A DNA stretch of 64,000 nt from Pyxicephalus adspersus (Eukaryota; Chordata; Amphibia; Anura; Pyxicephalidae): assembly GCF_032062135.1 (NCBI RefSeq), contig NC_092859.1, positions 83,962,071 to 84,026,070 on the forward strand, read 5' to 3'. This document shows, one piece after another, positions 21,283 to 33,872 of this stretch. Within the stretch, counting starts at the first letter, position 1. Each line of letters starts with the position of its first letter. The notes beneath the pieces are model-generated. The model was not told where the DNA came from. It searched no databases and saw only the letters and a list, made by a program, of their open reading frames with translations. The translations under genes and the position numbers were made by a program.

Positions 21283-22146
21283 TTTATTGTAGCAGACTGA
21301 ACAAAAATATTGGGCAAGAAACAAACATTGCAAAAGTCCACACTGTGTAAAAATCATTCACACTGGTAATAAAAAGTACATTTGATTGTTAAAAGAAGCC
21401 GACAGGTGTACACTCATACAGCACCTTACTGGCACTATCTGAGATATGTCTGATTGGAGGTAGCGCAGCACAAAGGTAAGAAATTACCACCTTGGGATCA
21501 TTCCTCTTCACTTTATACAGGATACAATTCTTTAGCACCATAATCAACCCTTACCAGCAAGTTTCTTTTTCTTTTAACCCACAGAAGTCCTGGCTGAAGT
21601 TTATGTCCCAAAATAGTAAGGTGCAGAGAAAGTTGTATGGTAATCGGCAAACTATGAGGACTATGTAGGACCCCATTACTGACCTTCTAAAATGCAGTTT
21701 CTCTTTTTGTCAAGGAAATACTTCCCCCCATCAATACTTTGAGTCTTTGACCCAAGACAAGTATGCAGACACCCAGTAGCATCAGAAAAACCAGATGTGC
21801 ACAATTGTTATAGATTAATGATTTAAAGAACTGAAGCAACTGGGATACTGAGACAGCCATGCAACCAACACTTTTGCAAGAGGCCAACAACAGCAGCTTA
21901 CTCTTAGCACACGTTTCCTTTACCCACTATAAAAGCTATATGATCACTGTTCACAGTTCTGTATATTTCATGTTTTGGCAAATATTACCATGTAAACAAT
22001 ATTTTTCTGTGAAGTGGTGAGCAAAAATTCACATTATAGTTCAAAGAAGTTAAAACTGTATACTATGAATTCCAAAAGCTATACAAACACAGTCCTGCTG
22101 TCAAAATAAAAAAAACAAACACAATTAGTGTATAGATATCGGGAAG
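21283..22146 (-). other. CEP83: Probable CEP83 3' UTR
   Basis: Lies between the CEP83 stop codon and the first AATAAA on the - strand (TTTATT at 21283-21288), giving a 3' UTR of about 0.86 kb. No repeat was recognised inside. The exact cleavage site is not visible. Confidence 0.5.
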
Positions 22147-22326
22147 TTAGACTGAACCACTATTCTCTTCCTCTTCTGTGTTTTTGTGCCGATTTCCTGA
22201 GCCTCCAGGCTCTATCCTTTTTCTCTCTGTAGGTGGAGCAAGTTCTTCTAATTGCTTTCTCTGAGCAATTTCCAATTCCTCCAATCTATTACGAAGCATG
22301 GAAAGCTCTCTTTGATGCTGTTCTTC
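22147..22326 (-). CDS. CEP83: CEP83 coding exon 15 (last)
   Basis: Residues 661-719 and stop [23 protein letters not shown] and AQRKQLEEL match the conserved C-terminal coiled coil. They are followed by a polar tail ([19 protein letters not shown], then an acidic [11 protein letters not shown]) that replaces the short mammalian end. The acceptor is TTTCTAG|GAAGAA. Confidence 0.93.
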   Translation of the reverse strand, partial: EEQHQRELSMLRNRLEELEIAQRKQLEELAPPTERKRIEPGGSGNRHKNTEEEENSGSV

Positions 22327-25300
22327 CTAGAAAGAAGGCAATACTGTGTTACAATAAAAACAGATGTTATACAGTCAAGTCAGTTTTCAATGAATGTCAG
22401 TTCAAAGATTATCATGTAGTGTCCTGATACACATCTGGGTATAAACATAACACACTAAGCTCACACTAAACATAACACAGTGCCTAATACACAGTGCTCA
22501 CTAAGTGCCTAATACTTCCAGTGCAGTCACCAACCACTGAAAATTAAAAATCACAGAAAAAAATAAAAACTGATAAAAATTGTAATGAATAGATACATAC
22601 AAATAACGAAATAGCTGGTTAATGAGCCTGTACTTTAAATAGGAAAGCATAAACCCCACTAACCACTAACTAAGGAAGTTATGCCAGAAGACAAGAATCC
22701 CAGGTCCCCTTCTATAATTTAGATGATGGACAGATGGTTGGATAACAGCACACTGGGGAAGCTTACACACTGCTAGCTCTGGCAGGCTCTGATGGAAAAG
22801 CTCAGGAAAAGTCCTCTCCACATGGCATAAGTATGTTCTGGCAGTGTAAAATTACTTAAACTCAAACAGTTCTGTAGGTTGCAGGCACATGTTATAAAAA
22901 AGGGGCAATCATGGAACTATATTTATATTGTGGGATTAGGAACCGTAGGCTCCAGCCAGATGTTTTTGGGTGGTTACTGAAAAGATAGGTCGCAATATGG
23001 GGGCACTGAGCAGATGGAGCATAATACAATGACAATAGCACCATGGGATCAAGAAGGCGGACATTAGAAGTGGAACAAGTTGGAACAAAGTATAGGGGGG
23101 TGGCAGTAGAAGGCTCACACAATTATAGGGGATACTGTATACCTATGGTAGAAACAACTAGGAACACTAAATTTATTCTTAGTATTACCCAGCCCATTTT
23201 TGACCATCTGGCTACAGCTTCTCCCCACCTGGCTGAAACAAATATGTCTGGGGAGAACACTGGGCTTCCTAAGGACACAGAAAACTAGAAGAAGGTAACG
23301 GCAAAATTAAAAGCACCACAGGATACCCACAATTTGCCTCTGCAATTAGTATGATCACTGTCATACAATCAAATTGTAGAAATAAGGTGTTTGCATATGG
23401 TATCAGTTCAGACTAAGCTGTGTAAATATTTGACTTTACATCTATATGAACACTGTGCACCCTGATGAGGATGGTAAAACAATGTCATTAAAAGGTTTAT
23501 TATGGTCCATAAGTCCATAACGATGAGAACATAATTCACCTGAACGTTACGCACAGAAAACTCAGCAGCTCCGACCAGCGTGGAAGACAGGTAACTGGCT
23601 GGATTTAGAAAGCCGGATGTCGAAATATTTGGTCCAAGCATAATGGTACGAAATTCATTGTGCCTGCGCTGGAGGTCCTTCAGCCTTTTCTGAAGACGTA
23701 CATAATCTTCTTGAGGAATGTTCTTCCTAAAGCATAAAGTAAAAAAAGCTTTAGACCAACATGTTTTTATCAAAGAAATGAAAATAAATTTAGTCTTTAA
23801 ATAGTCTCCGGGTAAATTTTTTCATTTGCTGGAACATGTAACAACTTTGAATCTTATGTAATTATAATTAGACTACTGCAGGACTAAGAACGGACACCAC
23901 ACAGGGACATAGGCTGAGTGGGCACGTCAAGAGGGAATGTCATAGGTCCATAGACTATAAAAGGCAGATAAAGAGGTATTTCATAGAGGTATAGCCGTAG
24001 TAAACACATCATTGGAAACTTCAAAGGACATAAGGCTGTAAGTGTAGAAGGCACAAATACTGACTATTACGCAGCTAGACTAACAAGACACTCACCTGTT
24101 TAATACAGATTTTTCTGTCTCAAGTTCTTCTTTTTTTGCCTCCAAAATTTCCACCCTTTCTTGCAGTTTTCTACACTTGTTGTCATACATATTTTTTCTC
24201 TATGATAAAAGAAGATACAACAAATGAAATAAATAAAAAAAATATGTAAACATTCTAAACAATCTAAATGCAATTTTTTTTAACACATCCCTACTTACTA
24301 GAGTTTCATATCAACCCCAGAAAGGTAACTGAAAAAATAAGATTAAAGCACCATTAGCAAGAAAATGAAAAATATTATTAAAGCTCAGATTAAGCTTTGG
24401 TAACATGTTTATAGTTTTTCACATTGCCAGGATAAGCCCATAAGTAATTCTACTGTTGGTGTGAAGGAATGTCAAAAGGAAACAAAGGTCATGATTTCAT
24501 TGCTGCTCCCATACTGGAGGCAGGTACCTTAATAAAATGGACATCAGAAATGTAAACTTTAATGCCTGACAAACCCCGATTTTGCTTGCACACTGTGACC
24601 GAGATCTTGACTTCAGATCCAGCTAAAGCTACGTACACACTTCCAATTATTATCGTTGGAAAACGAACGACGAACGTTCCTGCACGATATCTACGAACGA
24701 TCGTATAGCACCGATCCTGCACATAGAGTTAACGACACGATCGTTCGTAGATATTGTACACACAATAGATACGATCGTTTGAGCGATAGAGGAACTATGT
24801 GCACGACAGGAAAGTGAACGGACGTTCGTTCATCACGCATGCTCTGAACATGGACGATCAACGAACGACCGTACACACGAACGATGCTCAACGATCGTCG
24901 TCCAATCCGATCCGTCGGTCCGGTCGTTCGTTTCCAGCGACTTTCCTCGTTCGCCGGCGTCGTTGGTTACTTTTTTACGAACGATTTTTTGCCCAATCGA
25001 TTGTTCGTCGTTCGATTGGAACGATAAAAATTGGAAGTGTGTATGCACCTTAAGTCCCTTATTACACCTTTATCTTCCTAAAAACCAACAAGCACCTTAG
25101 TAGCAAACAATGGGGCTCTCAAAGGTTTGATGAGACAAAAGAACAGAACAAATAAGACGATGTTGCTTTTGGTGTATTTCCATAGTTACCATAACTATGG
25201 GATTAAGTAAACTTTTGGATTAAATTTTATTTTAAATTTTAGATGCAATAGCCTGAAGTGCGGAATGATTTAGTTGGAAACACAAGCATGGAATACAATC

Positions 25301-28300
25301 TACCTGGCCAGGAATTTTGTTTTTGACACTCACATTATTATTAGCGCCAGCATAAGATGTAGCGCTGTACATTAAATAGGGGTTGCAAATGACAGACAGA
25401 TGCAGACAATGAAACAGGAGGAGAGGACCCTGCTCAGAAGACCTTACAATTTAAGAGGAGGGGAGGCAGGTACTACCTCCATGACACAAACAAAAAAAAG
25501 TTTGATGAAGTTTTTGGATAAAAAAAATAAAATTCTAAAGTTCTAAGCATGGAGCGTGTGCTCTCGATATGCATCTTAACTATAAAAGTTTTAATGTGAT
25601 TTCTAATAAAGATACCTTTTTCTGAGCTACAGCTGCTCTTTGCAATTTCGCTTTTAATTCCTTGTATTTTTCTTCTTGCCGAGACAGGTTCTCTTGTAGT
25701 TTATGTTTTTCCTGTAGCCACTCAATCCTGTTCCCCTCAAGTTCTCTGTAGAAAAAAAAAGAAAAAATTATAGAAAACAAAAAAAAAAACAAAAAAAAAA
25801 CAAAAAAAAGAATTAGGCCATTTTGACATGAACAGGCTTATCACAATTTTTTGCTTTAAAGAGATGAGAACAGTGATTGAATTATTATTATTAGCTAGGA
25901 TATGTCTTACAGTGCACAGAAAGTTTATGTTATAAAAACACAGTGCACACAAGCACAAGATTACAAAATATGCATGAACTCTTTTTGATATAAATACATG
26001 CACTATTTACATATATTATACCATATGCCTCAAGAACCCCACATGGTATACTAGACCAATCCAGTGAGTCACACCAGCTAGATATGTGTATAATAGTTCT
26101 TGTTAGAAAGGCTTAGTCTACACGGACTGTTTCCCCAGCGTTTAACCTGAGGCTTTTAAAGCCCATGTTTGAAGTCCCCATGCATTCCAATGGGCTAATC
26201 TACACCAGGACGTTTCCTTCAGGCACGTTTTTGAGCTTTATCTTAAACGTTGCTTGCAACTTTTAAAAAATTAAAATGCAGAGAAAACGCATGAAAACGC
26301 TCCTATTGAACTCAATGGAGGCTTTTACAAGCGTTTTTAAGCTTTTTATGAAAGCTTCCATTAAAAGCGATGGGGGCTTTTAAAAACATTTTTAGCAGGT
26401 CTTTGGAATCTGGATTTCACAGTTCCTCTAGGGCTGCGGGAGCAATCAGGAGAGCGGAGCTGTCAGCATAGCAGAGCTCTGCTGACTGCTCTGCTCCTTG
26501 ATTGGCTGAGGAAAGGGAAATCCTGATGATGCTTGACCTGTCATCAGGGTTTCCTATTTCTCAGCCAATCACAGAGCACTAGAAATGAATGTTCACAAGT
26601 CTCCCCATTCAAGTATAGTGGTGAATGGCTGAGATACGTAAAACCTCAGTTAATCACAGAGCACTAGAGGTGAATGGAGAGCCTTGTCCTCATTTAACCC
26701 CTAGTGCCATGCCATCCCTGACTGTCAGGAGGAGTCCCAGGGCTGTGCTCATGTCATGACTGAAATAATTTATATTTTATTGTTTTTAAATATAGACAAG
26801 CTTCTCTTACAATAAAAATAAAAGATCCTCCACCACCAATTATTGTTTACAATTGTTTAAAAATAAAATAAATAAAAAATGTTAAAAAATAAAAGATTAG
26901 CCATAACAATGGGTTAGCCTTACTTTTCTGCATCATGCTGAGCCTTTTCTGCCTGGCTTCTAGCAATGCGATTTTCCTGTCGGAGATGTTCTATATTTTC
27001 ACTTAGTTTCTCATTAGTGCGGAGCAGGTTATTTTCAGACTCTGATAAAGATGCTACTTGAGTTCGTAAGTCTTTTATTTCCTTTTGAAAAAAAAAAAGA
27101 AAATGACCAGAAACAACATAGTAGGGGCTTGCTGAAAATGGGCTTTGGGGTTGTGCGGATGGCAGTTTGAGATGCTTTAGAGATCTAAAGACATTTCATC
27201 TGACTTTCAGTTCTCCCTTTAGGAGGGTTTTACATTTACATCAACGCCAGGCACAAAGCTTTTCAGGGATATAAATACAACCTATTGTCAGACAGCAGAA
27301 TAAATTCAAACAATGTGATCATTGTGGAGGTAAGAATGGGCAAAAATAACTATGGAGAATTTTTCCTAACAGATTGTGATTGGTATTCCTGTTCCTTCTT
27401 TTGCTGCCTGCCCGAGTGTCCTCAGCTGCCTTGCTATATTATTCACCCCAGCTACTTCTGCTTCCTGACACCATTGTTTTAAATTACTTATTCAGCCACC
27501 TATCAACAATAAACCAAAATAAGCATCAATTAATTGTAATGGAAATGGTTCGACAGCTGATTCTACAGAATTTAACACAAGCAGTGGTTCATACAACAGT
27601 TTATTCAGAAGGTTTTACACAAACACCGTTACTGATTAAAACGTGTTAGATGTTGTCAATTGCAAAAAGTCCACTTTAAAATTTTATGTTTTTTATAAAA
27701 ACATCAGCAGTGAGATGCCAAGCACAATGCAGGACTTCTGCATTGTGCTTCACATCTAACTGCAGATGCGAGCAGGAATAGTAAATTCTGGGGGTGATGC
27801 CAGCTGGCACCACCCCCGGAATTTGCTTTTGCTGCTCGCATCTCCTGGAAGATGCGATGCACAATGCAGAAGGGTCTGCATTGTGCTTTGCATCTCCCTG
27901 GACATGCAGAGTAGTAGCAGCAGCGTCTGTGTGAGGCAGGCGGGACATCCCCACTCGCATCAGCCGGGAGGATGTGACATCTTCTGGGCGATGCAAGTGG
28001 TGATGTATTCAGGCGTGTGGCCGGGCGGGAAATTTAAAAGCAATCTGCTTTTAAATGGTTTTTACAGTAAAAAAACACTATACAACATGAAATAAAAATA
28101 AAAGTACATTTTACATTTTATATTTTATTTTAAGATTACATTGTTATCTATCATTTCATTATTTTTTTAATTATTTATAATTATGTATTATAATTTATGA
28201 TTATAATATAATAAATAAATATAATTATCATACCCAGGAGTTAATCCGAAGAATTACAGGCCCACAATATAAACAAAAATTTCTAAGCAAAAAAATTAGG

Positions 28301-31300
28301 ATCACTTTTTGCATCAAAAAAAATGACAGAATTAGAACGCTAGGGGGGGTTAATATTGTAAATGCGTAAGCATCCTTACTTGCTTAAGGTCTGCAACATC
28401 ATGGACCTCTTTCCTTATCTGTTCTGCATAGGACACTTGTTGCTGGAATTTAGACCTAAATGAGTGAATAGGTAAAGTTACAGATTAAAATTACTTTAAG
28501 AAACAACAAATAATAAATAGGCAAGAAAATAAAATCATTTTTTATCACTTTGCATACAGACCTAGGAACAGTCCCTATTTTCCATCCATGGGCCTGGTAT
28601 TATTATCTCTAACACTGGAGAGGATATACTTTCATCAGGGAACCTGGGTGATCCAGTAAATCTGGAATGGATCTGGTCCAGGATTGAAAACATTTGCTAG
28701 CAAATAGCAAATGACTTTGAAGAAATCTATTCCAGGTTACATTAGCTTCACCATTGAAAGTGTATCCTATCCAGCCTTGGAGAGCTTTAATAAATCAGGC
28801 CCCGGGTCGGAAGACAGCAAAGAGAAATGACCCTGAACTAGTAGCATATCAAATCTGTGTGATAATGGACAAACATGCTCACTAGGGATCTCATGCACTG
28901 TCAATATTCTAAAAGCAAACGAGGAAATAGAGAAAATTACAACCCCTTCAAGTCCAAGTAAGAGAAGTCAGGGAGGCACACAGTAAAGGGGTTACTGGCT
29001 AACAAAGGTAAAAGCAAGCATCCTATGGTACTTACTTTTACTTAAGAATATGTAAACCTAAAAACAAAATTTGAATATACTGCAGCTTAGATGTGTTGCT
29101 GAATTTTTTTTTTCATTCAACAACATTTTTAGCAAGTGCAATATATAACTTTTGATCTTGGCAGAAATGCAGCATCCCTAGCACTGTGTGAGCAAAGCAC
29201 AAACAGCCTATATTAAAATGACCCGTCTCATCAATCCACCATGTAAGGAGATTAAAAATAAGTGTATTAAGAGTGTGGTATTCACATGATCACCAGGTGA
29301 AAATAAGGGACAAAAATACATTCATTTTTCATTTATTCAAATGTAATTGTTTAGCATTCAGGTTTTACATTTCAGATATAGTAAGAGTAACTGAATGACC
29401 ATTTCCAATGTATAGCTGGCTATAAAAAGCTCAAACTTATAAACAGCCTAAATCTAACCTTAAATTCTGAAGTTCTTTTCTGGCAGAGTCTTCTGCTAGT
29501 TGGGCAATTTGAATCTTTTCTTTGAGTTGGCTTATTTCTGTGTGGTTCTTTTTGTCCTGATTCTCTTTATACTTCTCCAATTCAGCTATTCTGTTTTCTA
29601 GTTCCAACCTAAGGGATAAAATACATCATCAAATGTCTAAATCTAAATCGCAGAGGACTGCATGTGAAATTGAATAAAAAAGCAGGTATGTGTACAGTAA
29701 ATTTAGCAGTATTATGCTATTGCTGACCTTTCAGTCAGGATGGTAGCATTTTCCTGCAGTCCTACTTCTTTAGCCGCTTGCACTTTACGTATTAACTCAC
29801 GCTCTTTCTCAGCCAGGAGCTCCTTTTGGCGGTCCAGTGATGCTTTCAGAATCCCATTTTCTGTTTCTAATTCTGCCAAATAGAATTTTTCATTCTCAAA
29901 GTTACTTGCTTTTTATCATAATGTATTTAGGTTCAATATTTTTCCAATTTCCAATTCAAAACCAAGTGTGACACAGCAAGGAGCTTAACCACATTGTTGA
30001 ACATTGTATGCTGCAGTATGTGAGTAATCAATGTTTATGGCAAGCTTTTACTAAAGCGTAAGGGCCTGTGTTGACAGACAAAATCTGCAACTGATATCGT
30101 CAACAAAAGCCAATTGACCTAAACCATTCAAGAAGCATCTTTGGTGAAGCCTTTAAAAAGTATGATGATATTAAACAAAGATCAAAATGCGTGTGCTGCC
30201 TGTCACATATACCACTTGACGGAATTTTAACTTACTGAAGCCTGTTAGTTGAATGTTTAAAACGATAGGCCAGGCAACTAAGTGGATATTTAAATGCTTC
30301 AATAAAGCTGCTCGCTGAAAGCTACGCAGATAGTTTGTAAAAGCTTGCTGTATGCACACTGTTCTTATACACCCTGAAGCCAATATGTACAAGACAATGC
30401 CATCTCATTGCTCCTCTGCCTTCTTACATGTTGCAGTTTAGATGTGACCTTAGACACATAATAGGACTATATTTTTTTGAGTTTGTAAATGTACAAATAT
30501 TATCACAATCAATTCCTTTAAAAGACGATAAATTGTTAATTTAAAAAAAATAAAAAATAAATTATGGAGTTTGCAGGTTCTCCCCGTGTCTGCGTGGGTT
30601 TCCTCCGGGTACTCCGGATTCCTCCCACACCCCAAAAACATGCAGTTAGGTTAATTGGCTTCCCCCTAAATTGATCTTAGACTACATTATTAACATATGA
30701 CTATAGTAGGGACATTAGATTGTGAGCTCCTTTGAGGGACAGTTAGTGACACAACTATGGACTTTGTACAGCGCTGCGTAATATGTTGGTGCTATATAAA
30801 TCCTGTTTAATAATAAAAATAATGTTATATTGTAAATAAATGAATATGGGTACAATACCTTCAAGCTGACTTTGAATCTTGTCTTTATCTTTTTCAGATT
30901 CATTTTTTGCTTTAGCAGCTTCTAATTTTATGTTGGTAATTTCAATGCCATGGGAATGCTTTAGTTTATCAACCTGTATTGTAAGAAAAGAGTAAGTGTT
31001 AGTACTTAAAAGCCAGTGCTCCAAGCCATTTCCACTGAATACACACAAATTTAACTTCCCTTTCAATCTAATACACTGAGCTCTAATACACACTATGGTA
31101 AATCACAACAATTTTGCACAAATGTTATTCCATGGCATAATGCTTACAAGGTTACACTTAACCCAATTATCTTGCAGAGTTCCCGAACAACTCAACCCAA
31201 GGCAATGATTAGGAAGGGTTTTGTACTTTCTATCAGTGCACTGGAAGTTTCTAATAATAAGTTCCCAGAAAAAAAGCTAGACCTAAATTAGCATGGTCCA

Positions 31301-33836
31301 GAGACCTGTAAATGTAGTTTTAGCTGCTATCTGGATACACACAAACTTCATAACCTATTTTTATAGTCTGTTTTTTTTTTTTATTTACAAGTAGCAGTGT
31401 TCTCCCCAGCTGGCACTTTTCCATAACAACCTGGCTGTTTTTGGGTGATTACTAATGAGTTAGGTCACAGGGACTGCCCCCACCTACAATTTCTTCCCAG
31501 CTTAAATAAACTTCTGAGTTGAACACCGAGTAGTACATTACTTTGCTAGAAAGTGTATGAGCCTTTCTCTCAGATTCCAGCAGTTTCCTATTTAAAATGT
31601 CATTTTGTTCTGTAGTTGCTTGAAGCTCATTTTCCAACCGTTCAAGGCTCATTTTCAAAGACTGCTTTTCTGCCTAAAAAAGGATAAATAGACATCAGAA
31701 TAAACAATAGTAGTGAGGAGTAATGGACAGATTTATGAATTATAGCAAACTGTTAACAAACTGTTCATCTTTCATCAAATAATTCACCTACAAATTCAAG
31801 TGTGCTATTCGCAAGACAGAAATCATGGCAGGTAATGTCAGCAAAAGGCTCAAATCCAAAATAGTAAAAGTGGTTACCAAAGAGAAAATCTGAAACATGA
31901 AAAAGAATTGACTCTTACTGATGCCACAAAATAATATATTATTAGGCCCTTAGTAAAAGATCTGATGGTCTTTTTAAGATGATGTGGAATATTGGATGGA
32001 TTTGCCATTGATATGACAGTCTCTGTTCTTCTTTCTTGTAATAAATTATACCTGCGGGCCAAGGTTAGTGGCAGACCGAAAAGGATTATTGCTAATTGTA
32101 GAATAGCACCACCATACGCACTGTGTGTTTAAACAGCTACTTCCTGTCTCTATTAGAAACCAATGCAACAAGATGTGTTATTGTAAAGCATATCAGAGAT
32201 ACTGTCACCTTATAACAAGTATAAAAAAAACCTTCAAGGCCGGTATTACTAGATTTAAACAAAAAAACAAAACATTACCAATTATTTTACCAAGTTAACA
32301 TTTTAAGTGACTGGGTATCTGATATTTTTTTTTTTTTTTGGACTAAAAACAGTTTTCTTTAATATATCACAGAACACTTTAACAATAAGAAATAAACACT
32401 GAATAAATTATATTTGTAATTATCAGCATAAAGGGTTGACAAAATCAGATTAAAATGTATTCTTGTGGATGTTTACCTCAAGGGAACGGATTGTTGCTTG
32501 GGTCTCGGCAAACAGCTGCTTCTGGGATCTCTGTACATTTTCTGCTTGTGATCCATAGTGGTCTTTCACTGCTCGAAGTTCTGTCACCTCAGCCTTTAAA
32601 TCTTTTATAATCTGGCACAATTGGACTTTTTCTCCTAAGAGAGCTTCCACCCGTTTGCTGTCTCTTGTGGGATCAATGCTTATAATCTGATTATAAAGCT
32701 CTTCTTTATCTTTTTCTAGCTGCGAGATCTACAAGAGTAATAAAACATACTATAATGAAATACCCACATGCTGCTTAGCATTCTAATTCATTGTACCATG
32801 TATAGCTGGAGATCAGAATATATACTGAAGATTACTATAGCTACGCAAACAACTGTCAAACAATATAAACAAATATACAGCAATATTGTGAAATATATAT
32901 ATATATATATGTCTCTTCTGTCAGATATCTTTATGCCAGCATCTCATGACTTATTTTTTTACACTAAGCCAGGCATAGAGTGTACAGGCTTGGCATGATT
33001 ATGTGCCAAGAAGAATTAGCTCTTGTGCACATGAGCTACATCATCCTCACCCAGCCAATGAAGATGTAGTCATCACAAAAGGGAGGCGATTTGACAGGTG
33101 TAAATATATGCAAATAAGCTCTGCTTTCACCTAGATGTCTGGAAAGCATGACCAGATTGAGGACAGCAAACTGGAAAAAAAGGCCATTTTCATACAATGC
33201 AAATTATATTGGATGTACTGCAAGAAAACAACTATTGTTTTAGGACAATTTGTACAACTTCCAGACCTATCTATCCTTCCCATCACATCTCTTCTGCTGC
33301 CTCTTTTTGTAGTTCTCTTCATTGGCTTCTATTCCACCAGAGAATCAAATTCAAGCTCCTATGCTTTGCCTTCAAATCCCACCTACCTTTCTAACCTGAT
33401 AAAAAAAATACTCCCCTAGCCGCTCTTTTCATTCCTCCAATGTCCTATTAGTGACTTCCTCACTCATAACTTCAACACACGCACAGCTCCAAGACTTTTC
33501 TAGAGCTGCCCCAACTCTCTGGAATGGTCTTCTTCGTCCTATTCGGCTTGCTCCTACTTTCTGTTCATTTAAAAGAGCACTCAAAACTCATCTTTTGAAA
33601 CTTGCCTACCTGTCTTCCTCTGTCTGCCTAATCCTCATTACTCACCTACCAATCCTCATCTCCCCTACTATTGTGTGTTACTTCCCACACCTCCTAGATT
33701 GTAAGCTCTTTGGGGCAGGGTTCTCTCCTCCTCCTGTGTCACTGTCTATCTGTCCATCATTTGCAACCCCTATTTAATGTACAGCGCTGCGTAATATGTT
33801 GGCGCTATATAAATCCTGTTTATTATTATTATTATT

Positions 33837-33872
<36 letters not shown>

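Larger units (their letters stand above)
24200..25615 (-). other. CEP83: CEP83 intron 12
   Basis: Contains a CpG-dense Harbinger-like MITE (24627-25050) and an inverted LINE/SINE 3' tail (about 25333-25470). The remainder is AT-rich and unremarkable. Confidence 0.55.

Noticed and set aside
33451..33777. 108-codon open frame in CEP83 intron 4
   Set aside because: It is the C-terminal remnant of a LINE reverse transcriptase plus its 3' UTR, not a host gene.
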